The position numbers and the translations under genes are program-made. Under the pieces are notes generated by a model, which worked only from the letters and a program-made list of their open reading frames with translations, made no database searches and was not told the origin of the DNA. From UBA3006 sp031401235 (GTDB lineage: Bacteria > Actinomycetota > Acidimicrobiia > Acidimicrobiales > Ilumatobacteraceae), in NCBI GenBank assembly GCA_031401235.1, contig JANNRJ010000002.1, positions 1-64,000 on the forward strand: a DNA stretch of 64,000 nucleotides, written 5' to 3'. This document shows, piece by piece, positions 43,455 to 52,134 of this stretch; within the stretch, counting starts at the first letter, position 1, and the number at the start of each line of letters is the position of its first letter.

Positions 43455-44261
43455 CTATACCCCCAAAACCCGCAGTTGTAACTTGCGCATACCGGCAAGC
43501 CAACGTTCGTGCTCGGTGGCTTTTTTGGCGACATAACCGGCGACTTCCGGGTGCGGCAAAATGAGAAACGTTTCTGCCGCAATTGCTTGCCCAACAATTT
43601 CGGCCACTTGTTCGGGTTCAAGCACCACTCCAGCCGTCCGCACCACATTTCCTGATGGCCCGTTATTGATTACATCTGCACCACGCAACATGTTTGTATT
43701 CACACCTTGCGGACAGAGGCAACTCACCTTTAGTCCGCGATTTCCGTAGGTGATGGAGAGCCATTCAGCAAAGGCGAGTGCCGCGTGTTTGGTCAATGAA
43801 TACGGCGCCGAACCGATTTGAGAGAGCAATCCGGCCGCCGATGCTGTACTGCAAAAATATCCATCACGTCGTTCCAGCCATGTCGGTAACAGATATTTGG
43901 CCGCCCAGCGGTGGGCATGCACGTTGACATTGAAGGCATTGGTCCAGTTTTCTTCGCTTGTGGAAAGGTCGGTTCCGCCGCCAATTCCGGCGTTGGCGAA
44001 AAACAAATCAATCGGGCCAAAGGTTGCTTGGGCCTGGGCCACGAGCGAGGCATTGGCGGCTTCGGTCCCAACGTCGGTTGCTATCGCGATTGCACTCGAT
44101 GGCCGTTGCGAATTGAGTTCATTGACAATTTGGTGGAGCGGTGCCAGATCTAGGTCGGCGAGCACCACGCGCGCGCCCTGAGCATGGAATTGTTGGGCAA
44201 TGGCACGACCGATGCCATTCGCCGCTCCGGTAACAACGGTGTGTTTGCCAGAAAGTTCCAT
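43455..44261 (-). CDS. short-chain dehydrogenase/reductase
   Basis: A 268-residue Rossmann oxidoreductase. The NAD(P) motif is TGAANGIGRAIA, followed by VVLADLDLAP (Asp after strand 2 suggests NAD+ preference), ATDVGTEAA, FANAGIGGG, and the catalytic Ser and YxxxK in the SAPYSLTKHAALAF segment. Substrate cannot be told; such actinobacterial SDRs often act on steroids, acyl chains or alcohols. The gene overlaps nothing and is divergent from a short 56-residue gene. Length is normal. Confidence 0.88.
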   Translation of the reverse strand: MELSGKHTVVTGAANGIGRAIAQQFHAQGARVVLADLDLAPLHQIVNELNSQRPSSAIAIATDVGTEAANASLVAQAQATFGPIDLFFANAGIGGGTDLSTSEENWTNAFNVNVHAHRWAAKYLLPTWLERRDGYFCSTASAAGLLSQIGSAPYSLTKHAALAFAEWLSITYGNRGLKVSCLCPQGVNTNMLRGADVINNGPSGNVVRTAGVVLEPEQVAEIVGQAIAAETFLILPHPEVAGYVAKKATEHERWLAGMRKLQLRVLGV

Positions 44262-44428
44262 GCCGTGATGCTAGACACATTCGACCGCGGTCAACGTGCG
44301 GGCAGTACCGATACAATGAGGGCATCCAACTTTGGCCCAGTGCCACCTTCTGTGCTCACAAGTCGGGTATGGTCACAGAAACGCATAGACATCAATTTTC
44401 AAACAAAAAACAAGGAGCAGACAACGAA

Positions 44429-44599
44429 ATGACCGATTCACGTGAAGCAGCAGTTATCAGCGAAGCCCTTACCGTCATCGATAAAGCGCTTGCCGAAATG
44501 CTCCATCGCGAGTTGGTTTCTACCGGCGAAGTAGCCGACTTGTTGCTTGATGTTCGATTGTTGCTTACGGCGAGCGCCGCTTCTTCCACCGAATCTTAA
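44429..44599 (+). CDS. 56-residue helical protein of unknown function
   Basis: A short gene after a 167 bp gap, with an AAGGAG ribosome-binding site 12 bases before ATG 44429. The product, beginning TDSREAAVISEALTVIDKAL, is predicted by eye to be two amphipathic helices with a Ser-rich tail; no family recognised. It converges on the WS/DGAT gene with a 35 bp overlap. The upstream gap contains TACAAT at 44313-44318, a possible -10, without a matching -35. Confidence 0.6.
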   Translation: MTDSREAAVISEALTVIDKALAEMLHRELVSTGEVADLLLDVRLLLTASAASSTES

Positions 44600-46046
44600 A
44601 TCTGGTCCACGCCCGTAGCACCGGCAGTGTTGGTGCTGGAAAGGCGGTCGACTGTGGGGCGATGGCAATAAATTCGGAGAGCGATTTCTCCATGCATTCA
44701 CGCAACAATTCTGGTTGAGCGACTGCCGCCGTATCAATATTCAATCCCATGTCGAGGCTGTGGTTATAAGAAAGCATCGTCAGGTTGAAGGCCACGCCAC
44801 CCAAAGGTCCGACCGGGTAATTCTCCAACATTTGGGCACCAGCGATGTACAGCGGAACACCGGCGCCACGAACATTGGACGTGGCGAAATCAATTGTCTG
44901 ACTCTGGGTTCGGGCGATGCGGGTGAGCACCGATGTGGGAAGCGCGCCTGAAACTGCAGCGAGAGTATCGAGTGTGGCGCTCTGAGATGACTCACGGGCC
45001 TGACTCACTGATTCATTGATTGCGGCAAAACGCTCACCAATTGGCATCTCGCCAGTTGGGACCAGCATTCGCACAAGTGAAAATGCATTAGATCCCGAGT
45101 TCTCATTGCGGGTGCTCACCGCCATCGAGGTGCGCAGCGATTCCACTGGCATCCCGAGTTCACGGTGATAACGACCAGCAGCGTCAGCGGCGGCCGTGAG
45201 AAAAGTCGTATTTATTTTTCCGCCTAGCGCTCGTGAGGCATCAAGCATTGGTCGATATGGAGCGCGCAAGATTTCTAAACGGCGCTTCAGAGATCTTTGG
45301 GTCCACAGTGGTGACCGAGCAGAATCGACATCCCCGATTTGGGTGATCAAGTTGCGAATAGTTGCTGCGGTTTCGACACCAAGTGTTGGCAATTGAGTTG
45401 GATCAGAAAGCACCTCGCGTATTTGGCGTAATAATCCCAACGGTATTCGCATCGCGTCAGCCATCGAGGCACGCAACAAGTTAGAGGCATTTTCGGTCGC
45501 ACTGGCTGGCGCAGAGCCATCTTCCAAGGGCGCAATTTCTGGTGGTTCGGGTGAATCTCGTTCAAGGTCTAGAAATTGCATTGATAATGCCACTCCACCT
45601 TCACCATCGGTGATCGTATGGTGGAGTTTTTGAATCAACGCTGATCGCCCACCGACCAATCCGTCGACAACGACAAATTGCCACAATGGTCGTGATCGAT
45701 CGAAAGCGTCAAGAACGAGCAACATCGACAAGTCCAGCAAGTGACGCATAGATCCGGGCGCCGGCAGTGCCATATAACGCACGTGGTAACGAATGTTGAA
45801 TTCCGGATCATCTACCCAAGACGGTGGTCCTAAATTTGCCGCAGCAGGTTGGACTCGTTGACGCAAGCGCGGGATAATCATGCTTGTTCGCTCCATGCGA
45901 CGGACAAATGCTTCAAAATTTGGACGCGAATCGAGAATTGTGATGTTGCCGAAGGTCGAAGCAAGGAATGGATCTTTTTCAAGCCTCCACATCAGCCCTT
46001 CGGTGTCGCTCATCTTGCTGTCGAAGCGTGGTAATTCCGTATTCAT
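44565..46046 (-). CDS. wax ester synthase/diacylglycerol acyltransferase (WS/DGAT)
   Basis: A 493-residue acyltransferase that joins acyl-CoA to diacylglycerol or fatty alcohol, making triacylglycerol or wax ester storage lipid. The catalytic motif HHxxxDG is present as LHHTITDGEGG near residue 140. It also has the N-terminal TEGLMWRLEKDP region, RPLWQFVVVDGLVGGRSALI, and the C-terminal FATSNVRGAGVPLYIAGA and YNHSLDMGLNID strings of the family. Length matches Mycobacterium Tgs-type enzymes. It is immediately followed on the same strand upstream by a PAP2 phosphatase, which makes the diacylglycerol substrate in many organisms. Confidence 0.93.
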   Translation of the reverse strand: MNTELPRFDSKMSDTEGLMWRLEKDPFLASTFGNITILDSRPNFEAFVRRMERTSMIIPRLRQRVQPAAANLGPPSWVDDPEFNIRYHVRYMALPAPGSMRHLLDLSMLLVLDAFDRSRPLWQFVVVDGLVGGRSALIQKLHHTITDGEGGVALSMQFLDLERDSPEPPEIAPLEDGSAPASATENASNLLRASMADAMRIPLGLLRQIREVLSDPTQLPTLGVETAATIRNLITQIGDVDSARSPLWTQRSLKRRLEILRAPYRPMLDASRALGGKINTTFLTAAADAAGRYHRELGMPVESLRTSMAVSTRNENSGSNAFSLVRMLVPTGEMPIGERFAAINESVSQARESSQSATLDTLAAVSGALPTSVLTRIARTQSQTIDFATSNVRGAGVPLYIAGAQMLENYPVGPLGGVAFNLTMLSYNHSLDMGLNIDTAAVAQPELLRECMEKSLSEFIAIAPQSTAFPAPTLPVLRAWTRFKIRWKKRRSP

Positions 46047-46051
46047 GAGTC

Positions 46052-46585
46052 TTACAAACTACTCAATACAACGAGCCCGATGACACCGAGCAATGTGCCG
46101 GTGATGGCGCCAGCCAAAACGTCGCTGGCATGGTGAATTCGCGCCCCAACACGACTGGTGGCAATGATCAACGCCAGTAAATAGAAAGAAACCATCCATG
46201 GCCAGGCGAACCAATGGGTGAGTATAAGAGCCGAAAAAAACGCCGATGAAGCGTGTCCACTTGGAAAACTTGAGGTACTCGGTGTACGTACGGCAATGCG
46301 AACGTCGCCTCGTTCGGTTGGCCGGGTACGGCGAAAGAATCGCTTGATCCCTTGATTGAGCAAGAGACTCTCAATTCCGATCATCGCCGAAAATATCAGC
46401 GCATCGTGAAAACGATCCACGCTTCCGATTGCTCGAATGAGTCCAATCGCGTGCCAAACCAAGCCAAAGTCACCGATTGCACTAGCAACCATGAAAATCA
46501 CTACGACGGCGCGCACATTTCGAATTGGTTCAAGTAGGCGATCGACTTTGGCGTCGAAATTGGCGAATGGAACGGTTTCACTCAT
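46052..46585 (-). CDS. PAP2-family phosphatase
   Basis: A 177-residue integral-membrane protein. ATG 46585 overlaps the RecB-like nuclease stop (ATGA), and an upstream ATG at 46663 is rejected because it lies deep in that gene. The PAP2 motifs are visible: KRFFRRTRPTERG (motif 1), FPSGHASSAFF (motif 2) and SRVGARIHHASDVLAGA (motif 3). It removes phosphate from lipids such as phosphatidic acid, undecaprenyl diphosphate or polyprenyl phosphates. With WS/DGAT 5 bp downstream it is a good candidate for generating diacylglycerol for triacylglycerol synthesis. Confidence 0.88.
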   Translation of the reverse strand: MSETVPFANFDAKVDRLLEPIRNVRAVVVIFMVASAIGDFGLVWHAIGLIRAIGSVDRFHDALIFSAMIGIESLLLNQGIKRFFRRTRPTERGDVRIAVRTPSTSSFPSGHASSAFFSALILTHWFAWPWMVSFYLLALIIATSRVGARIHHASDVLAGAITGTLLGVIGLVVLSSL

Positions 46586-47412
46586 CGGGTCGGAGCATTC
46601 GGATGCAATAGAGGCGCCTCTATTGACGCTTTGGTGGGGTCGCCACCAAATTCTGGGCACCACTTCTTGAAGTTGCAGAAATTACACAGTCCACTTTTGC
46701 GCGATGGAAATTCTCCGGTGGTGCAGGCCCGCTCAATTGCCCGGTACATCGCCGAAGTTCTTGTGGCCACGAATTGCATCGATTGTTCACTGGGCGTTCG
46801 GGTCAGTCGCACGCCATCCTTGATATACAGCAGTTGCAAAGTGGCTGGTAGCTCTCCTCGCATCGCTCGAATCATGTAGGCGTACATCTCCAACTGGCGC
46901 ATCTTGCTGTCAATATCGCTGGCGCGAGGTGACTTGCCTGTTTTGTAATCGGTGACGACAAGGTTGCCAAGTGCATCTCGCTCTAGTCGATCGATGTAGC
47001 CGCGGATCGCAAAACCATCCAGCGGCGCTTCAACCCATAATTCGATTTCAATTCGGTTGATACTGCGCGGATCTTCCATTCGCAAATAACCATTTATTAG
47101 TCCGGAGCATTCCTGCCAAAATTTGCCCGCCTGATCGTGTGTCAAGTTGAGTCCGGTGAAGTCATACATTGATTCGTATTCACGTTGTGCTTCGGCCATG
47201 AATTCGTGGGCGGCAATTTCAGTTCGCTCGGCGGGATCGAGCGCCAACAACAACTCCAGGGCCCGATGGACAACATTGCCTTTTACGGCATGAATCCCGG
47301 GGGGTTGGGGCAGGTTTTGGATATTGGCAAATCGAAACTGCAAAGGGCAGTCTTGGAAACTACTGACACGCGAAGGCGACAAAGTGACGGGAACTGGATA
47401 TGGGGTGCTCAT
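46582..47412 (-). CDS. RecB-like PD-(D/E)XK nuclease with Fe-S cysteines
   Basis: A 276-residue stand-alone RecB-family (Cas4/AddB-like) nuclease domain. The active site is GYIDRLERDALGNLVVTDYKTGK, giving Asp and the D-x-K; QLEMYAYMIRAM is the conserved helix. Four cysteines fit an iron-sulfur cage: one in FQDCPLQF near the N terminus and three in LCNFCNFKKWC near the C terminus. Such proteins process DNA ends in repair. No helicase is next to it. It heads a minus-strand trio with PAP2 and WS/DGAT and follows an alpha/beta hydrolase; the 4 bp overlap suggests co-transcription. Confidence 0.88.
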   Translation of the reverse strand: MSTPYPVPVTLSPSRVSSFQDCPLQFRFANIQNLPQPPGIHAVKGNVVHRALELLLALDPAERTEIAAHEFMAEAQREYESMYDFTGLNLTHDQAGKFWQECSGLINGYLRMEDPRSINRIEIELWVEAPLDGFAIRGYIDRLERDALGNLVVTDYKTGKSPRASDIDSKMRQLEMYAYMIRAMRGELPATLQLLYIKDGVRLTRTPSEQSMQFVATRTSAMYRAIERACTTGEFPSRKSGLCNFCNFKKWCPEFGGDPTKASIEAPLLHPNAPTR

Positions 47413-47425
47413 GCTTGATCGATGC

Positions 47426-48271
47426 TCATTTGGCGTCTACCTGGCGAATAAGCGAAATAAAACGTTGGGGATCTTGCATCGGTCCAAAGTGTCCGAGGTC
47501 ATCGAACTTGATGAAATGTGAACCAGGGATTGCGGTGGAAATCAGCGGCGCAATTGAGGCAGGTCCTTCATTTTCACCCGAAATCACCCAGGTCGGAATT
47601 GTCAGTTTTGAAAGTTGACTCCAGGTTTCGTGCAGTCCGCCGGTTTCGTATGTGCGGGCTTCGTGTTCCGGCGAGCACTTGATGGTGACAGCGCCATCTG
47701 GCTGATGGCTAAAGCCAAAATTTACATAGGCAGACAACGCATCGGGGTGCAACACGTTGAGAGGTGGTTTGGCGGCGTAATTTGCGAGCGCATCATCAAA
47801 GGAAGCGAAGGTAGTGCGACGTTTACGGGCACCCTCCGCCATGTAATTTCGGTCATCATTTGGTTCCGACTCTCGTGGCGGAAAGATGATCGGCTCGAAC
47901 AGGATTAGAGCGCGAAAGAGATCGGGTTCACGTAGGGCCGCCATGACAAGTGCCGATCCACCCATGGAGTGACCGACTCCAATCACCGGACCATTAATCG
48001 CAGCAACCCGAGCCACTGCCAGTGCATCGTCGCCAAACGCCGACCAGCGAACACTCCAGTTGATAGGAAGTGTCGAGTCTCCATTGCCGCGATAGTCGAA
48101 TGTGACGCAATGGTGCGTGGCGACTAACTCACTGGCAATTGGGTCGAACACACGACCATGAAAGCCAGTTGCGTGCGAAAACAAGACCGTCGGGGCGAGG
48201 GAATCTTGGTTGTAATCGTGCAACGCCAGTGAAACCCCATCTGATGATGCGATCCGAGCGTCGATGGTCAT
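47426..48271 (-). CDS. alpha/beta hydrolase
   Basis: A 281-residue alpha/beta-fold hydrolase. The oxyanion strand LFSHATGFHGRVFDPIA, the nucleophile elbow GVGHSMGGSAL (Ser), an acid-bearing strand TWVISGENEGPAS and the late catalytic His in FDDLGHFGPM form the triad region. Substrate unknown; esterases, epoxide hydrolases and haloalkane dehalogenases share this outline. ATG 48271 is 23 bp from the divergent acyl-CoA dehydrogenase start. Its end is 13 bp from the nuclease start. Confidence 0.88.
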   Translation of the reverse strand: MTIDARIASSDGVSLALHDYNQDSLAPTVLFSHATGFHGRVFDPIASELVATHHCVTFDYRGNGDSTLPINWSVRWSAFGDDALAVARVAAINGPVIGVGHSMGGSALVMAALREPDLFRALILFEPIIFPPRESEPNDDRNYMAEGARKRRTTFASFDDALANYAAKPPLNVLHPDALSAYVNFGFSHQPDGAVTIKCSPEHEARTYETGGLHETWSQLSKLTIPTWVISGENEGPASIAPLISTAIPGSHFIKFDDLGHFGPMQDPQRFISLIRQVDAK

Positions 48272-48294
48272 GCAGTGACACTACGCTTTTGCGC

Positions 48295-49422
48295 GTGCGG
48301 TTGGATATATCTGAAGACGACCCACGACGAACGTCAGTCCGTTCGTGGCTCAGGGAACACTCGTCACCATCAGGTCGTGAACTTGCCGAAGCCGGATATG
48401 TCGCCCCGCATTGGCCTGCGCCGTGGGGACTTGACGCAGATCCGATCCATCAACTCATCATCGATGACGAACTCGCACGGGCCAGCGTGCGTCGACCGTC
48501 GAATCCAATCGGAATTGGTTGGGCCGGCCCAACAATTCTTCATGCAGGTACCGCCGAACAAAAGTCGCAATATTTAATGCCATTGCTTTCGGGCGAAGAG
48601 TTCTGGTGTCAATTATTTTCGGAGCCAGGTAGCGGAAGTGATTTGGCCAGTCTGAGTACCCGTGCGGTGCGCGACGGTGATGAATGGGTGATCAACGGAC
48701 AAAAAGTGTGGACTTCGGGTGCCCAACATGCTCAGTTTGGCATTCTCATTGCTCGCACAGATCCGACCATGTCCAAGCACACTGGCATTACCTATTTCAT
48801 TTGCCCCATGAACTCACCGGGAATTGAAGTTCGTCCAATTAGGGAGATGACCGGCGGACAAACTTTTAATGAGGTGTTCTTTACAGATGTACATATTCCC
48901 CATAGAAATGTCATCGGCGATGTTAATGATGGATGGCGACTGGCCAAGGTGACATTAGGAAATGAACGGGTGTCCCTCTCGGCAGGCGGTGTGTTATGGG
49001 GGTTTGGCCCTACGGCAATGGATGTAATCGACTCCGTCCGCAGTCATGGCGGTTGCGCCGACCTAGTGATGCGTCAGCGCCTGGCCAAAATATATACCGA
49101 ACATGTTCTGTTAAATCTCATTCGCGATCGGACACTCGCGGCTCGCGTTCGAGGCGACCAACCGGGACCCGAAGCAAGCATTCGTAAAATTCTGGCCGAT
49201 GAGCATGGCCAACATGTTGTTGGGCTAGCCCGAGATCTCACCGGGGCAGCGGCGATGATTGCCGATGAATCTGGCGACGATTTATCAAGTCCGAGTTGGT
49301 ACTACGCGTTCTTATTTTCTCCAGCGCTGACAATTGGAGGCGGTACGGGAGAAGTCCAGCGCAATATTGTCGGTGAACGTGCTCTCGGTTTGCCCCATGA
49401 GCCATCGGCTACAAGCAATTAG
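48295..49422 (+). CDS. acyl-CoA dehydrogenase family protein
   Basis: A 375-residue FAD enzyme for beta-oxidation-type desaturation of acyl-CoA. GTG 48295 gives the usual N terminus and does not overlap the divergent hydrolase. Family strings are QLFSEPGSGSDLASLSTRAVRDGDEW (FAD/substrate loop), NGQKVWTSGAQHA, GGQTFNEVFFTDVHIPH and the C-terminal LTIGGGTGEVQRNIVGERALGLP. A catalytic Glu is usually in the last of these. Chain-length and substrate class are unknown. The acyl-CoA synthetase follows 14 bp later. Confidence 0.92.
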   Translation: MRLDISEDDPRRTSVRSWLREHSSPSGRELAEAGYVAPHWPAPWGLDADPIHQLIIDDELARASVRRPSNPIGIGWAGPTILHAGTAEQKSQYLMPLLSGEEFWCQLFSEPGSGSDLASLSTRAVRDGDEWVINGQKVWTSGAQHAQFGILIARTDPTMSKHTGITYFICPMNSPGIEVRPIREMTGGQTFNEVFFTDVHIPHRNVIGDVNDGWRLAKVTLGNERVSLSAGGVLWGFGPTAMDVIDSVRSHGGCADLVMRQRLAKIYTEHVLLNLIRDRTLAARVRGDQPGPEASIRKILADEHGQHVVGLARDLTGAAAMIADESGDDLSSPSWYYAFLFSPALTIGGGTGEVQRNIVGERALGLPHEPSATSN

Positions 49423-49436
49423 ACACCGCGGGTAGC

Positions 49437-51026
49437 TTGGCGAGTAGTTTTGTGCAAATGGGGAACGAAATAACAAACATTGCCGGAATTATTCGGGTTC
49501 ATGGACGCCAACGTGCGGACAAACCTGCACTCGCACTTGGGGACAAAAAATTAACCTGGGGCGCGCTGTATTCAAGATCTTGCCAAATGTCGCAGGCTCT
49601 GCGTTTAGCTGGTATAGGTCCATGCGACCGAGTTGCATTTCTGGATAAAAATTCCATCGAACACTTTGAAGTGTTTTATGGGTGTGCGCTACTCAACGCG
49701 GTAAGTGTTGACATCAATTGGCGACTGGCGCCACCTGAAGTTGCTTTTATCGTCAATGACACCGAGGCCAAGGTGTTTATTGTCGGTCCTGACTTTGTGC
49801 CCGTTCTTGACGCCATTGTTGATCAACTCACCTATGTCACGACCATCATCGTCATTGGCGGTCACCCGATTTACAGCGACTATGAGTCATTCATTAGCCA
49901 ACAGAGGGCCGATGACCCCGGAGTTGAAGCCGGTCCCGATGATGTTGCATTTCAGTTGTACTCAAGTGGAACCACCGGTCGACCCAAAGGAGTGATGCTC
50001 ACATCGAACAACTTTTTTGCATTGCTTCCAATGGCCAAAGATGCATGGAAGCTCACCTCCGACTGTGTGAATTTAGTGGCGATGCCGCTATTTCACATCG
50101 GTGGTGGTGGGTGGGCAACGGCTGGTCAATATGTTGGTGCTTCGTCAATCATCATGCGCGATATCGACCCCAGTGCGCTGGTCAAGTTAATTGGTGAGCA
50201 GAGGATCACACATGGTTTCGTCGTGCCGGCGCTCTTGCAGTTCACACTTATGGTGCCTGGTATCGACACGGCTGATTTTTCGAGCCTCGAATTAATTGTC
50301 TATGGGGCTTCGCCAATCTCGGACGAAGTTCTCGCTAATTCCATCAAGGCATTTAAGTGCGATTTCATGCAGGTGTATGGACTTACCGAAACCACAGGTG
50401 TGGTCACGATGTTGATGCCAGAAGATCACGACCTCGATGGTCCAAATAAGCACCGATTGCGGTCATGTGGAAAACCATCACAAGGTGTGGAATTGCGAAT
50501 CGTGGATGCCGAAACAAAAACCGATGCGGAACTTGGCGAGGTGGGTGAAATTTGGCTGAGAACACCTCAAATCATGAAGGGCTACTGGAAGAATCCTGAA
50601 GCCACAGCCGAAGTAATAGTTGACGGAGGCTGGTTTCGATCCGGCGATGTGGGTTATCTCGACGCGGACGGTTATTGCTACATCTTCGACCGAGTGAAAG
50701 ACATGATTGTTTCTGGCGGCGAGAATGTGTATCCGGCTGAAGTTGAAAATGCGTTGATGGCACACTCGGCGATCGCCGATGTAGCAGTAATCGGAGTGCC
50801 CGACGAAAAGTGGGGAGAGGTGCCAATGGCAGTAGTCGTGCGAAACAAGGACATTGCCGTCTCCGAAAAGGAGATTATCGACTTCGCCCGCACGAAATTG
50901 GCAGGTTTCAAGTGTCCAAAATCAGTTGTTTGGGCGGACTCCTTACCGCGAAATCCGAGTGGCAAGCTTTTGAAGAAAGATATTCGAGCTCCGTATTGGG
51001 TAGGCCGAACTCGTCTCGTCAATTAG
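49437..51026 (+). CDS. acyl-CoA synthetase (AMP-forming)
   Basis: A 529-residue ANL-superfamily ligase that adenylates a carboxylate and couples it to CoA. The P-loop-like YSSGTTGRPKGVMLT, the YGLTETTGV box, the GGWFRSGDVGYLDADGY segment and the C-terminal PRNPSGKLLKK with the catalytic Lys are all present. Start: TTG 49437 or ATG 49458; the shorter form would remove seven residues and neither has a strong ribosome-binding site. It is between acyl-CoA dehydrogenase and an F420-type oxidoreductase, and probably activates the fatty acid or isoprenoid acid that this cluster degrades. Confidence 0.93.
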   Translation: MASSFVQMGNEITNIAGIIRVHGRQRADKPALALGDKKLTWGALYSRSCQMSQALRLAGIGPCDRVAFLDKNSIEHFEVFYGCALLNAVSVDINWRLAPPEVAFIVNDTEAKVFIVGPDFVPVLDAIVDQLTYVTTIIVIGGHPIYSDYESFISQQRADDPGVEAGPDDVAFQLYSSGTTGRPKGVMLTSNNFFALLPMAKDAWKLTSDCVNLVAMPLFHIGGGGWATAGQYVGASSIIMRDIDPSALVKLIGEQRITHGFVVPALLQFTLMVPGIDTADFSSLELIVYGASPISDEVLANSIKAFKCDFMQVYGLTETTGVVTMLMPEDHDLDGPNKHRLRSCGKPSQGVELRIVDAETKTDAELGEVGEIWLRTPQIMKGYWKNPEATAEVIVDGGWFRSGDVGYLDADGYCYIFDRVKDMIVSGGENVYPAEVENALMAHSAIADVAVIGVPDEKWGEVPMAVVVRNKDIAVSEKEIIDFARTKLAGFKCPKSVVWADSLPRNPSGKLLKKDIRAPYWVGRTRLVN

Positions 51027-51075
51027 TACGCCAATAGAGTCGGTTGGTGAAGCACAGTCCCTAGGAGGACCTGTA

Positions 51076-52134
51076 ATGAAATTGTCAATGATGATCAATT
51101 ATGTCGGTGACTTTCAGAGTTCCGCCAAACAGGTAGTCGAACTTGAAAAAGTGGGGCTGGACATGGTGTGGGTGGCGGAGGCGTACAGTTACGATGCGAT
51201 TTCACAGATCGGGTATCTGGCTGCCGTCACCAATCGGGTCGAAATTGGAACGGGAATCATCAATGTGTATTCGCGTACTGCTGCGCTTGTGGCGATGACT
51301 GCCGCGGGTTGTGACTATGTAAGCGGAGGTCGATTTTTGCTTGGACTTGGAGCTTCTGGTGCCCAAGTTATTGAAGGGTTTCATGGAATACCATACGAAA
51401 AACCGCTACAGCGGACTAAGGAATACATCGAAGTGTGTCGTGAAGTATGGAAACGAGAACGACCACTCGTGTATCAGGGTAAAACTGTTCAGATCCCACT
51501 TCCTGAGGGCCAGGGACTCGGTTTGGGCAAGGCGCTGAAATTAATCAATCATCCTGTGCGCAACGAAATTCCAATCTGGTGGGCATCATTAATGGGAAAG
51601 AGCGTCGAAGCAACGGCGGAAATCGCTGATGGTTGGATGCCGATTTTTGTTTGGCCCGAAAAGTTTCACAATGTGTGGGGAGAGGCACTTAAGGCTGGTC
51701 TTGCCAAACGCGACCCGTCGCGCAAGCGATTGGAAATTTCTGCGGGTGGCATGCTTGCCATTGACGAATCGCTCGTCGGTGATGACCAAAACAAAGTACT
51801 TGACTTTGCCCGCCCAAGTACTGCCCTGTACGTGGGTGGCATGGGTGCGCGAGGCAAGAACTTCTATAACGACATCTGCAGGGATTACGGATACGAAAAA
51901 GAGGCTGCCCTTATTCAGGATGCATATCTAGATGGTAAAAAAGAAGAAGCGGCAAAATTGGTGCCAGCAGAGTGGTTGGAGAAATCACACCTTGTTGGCC
52001 CGAAGGGGTATATCAAGGAACGGGTTGCCGCGTACAAGGAAGCTGGCGTCACGGTGCTGTCGGTGAATCCGATTGGTCCGAATGCGGTTCAGCAGGTGGA
52101 GCTATTGCGCTCAATAATCGACGACACGGATTAG
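51076..52134 (+). CDS. LLM-class F420-dependent oxidoreductase
   Basis: A 352-residue luciferase-like TIM-barrel oxidoreductase. ATG 51076 has a canonical AGGAGG ribosome-binding site (51063-51068), the best in the window. It begins MKLSMMINYVGDFQSSAKQV, then VELEKVGLDMVWVAEAYSYDA, GTGIINVYSRTAALVAMTAA and FLLGLGASGAQVIEGFHGIPY; these are typical of TIGR-family F420 enzymes found beside lipid and steroid genes. Likely a dehydrogenase or reductase in the acyl-CoA pathway, using F420 from cofC-dependent synthesis. Substrate unknown. Confidence 0.9.
   Translation: MKLSMMINYVGDFQSSAKQVVELEKVGLDMVWVAEAYSYDAISQIGYLAAVTNRVEIGTGIINVYSRTAALVAMTAAGCDYVSGGRFLLGLGASGAQVIEGFHGIPYEKPLQRTKEYIEVCREVWKRERPLVYQGKTVQIPLPEGQGLGLGKALKLINHPVRNEIPIWWASLMGKSVEATAEIADGWMPIFVWPEKFHNVWGEALKAGLAKRDPSRKRLEISAGGMLAIDESLVGDDQNKVLDFARPSTALYVGGMGARGKNFYNDICRDYGYEKEAALIQDAYLDGKKEEAAKLVPAEWLEKSHLVGPKGYIKERVAAYKEAGVTVLSVNPIGPNAVQQVELLRSIIDDTD

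Noticed and set aside
44313..44318. TACAAT as a -10 element for the short helical gene
   Set aside because: No -35 at 16-18 bp spacing (GGTCAA-like only).
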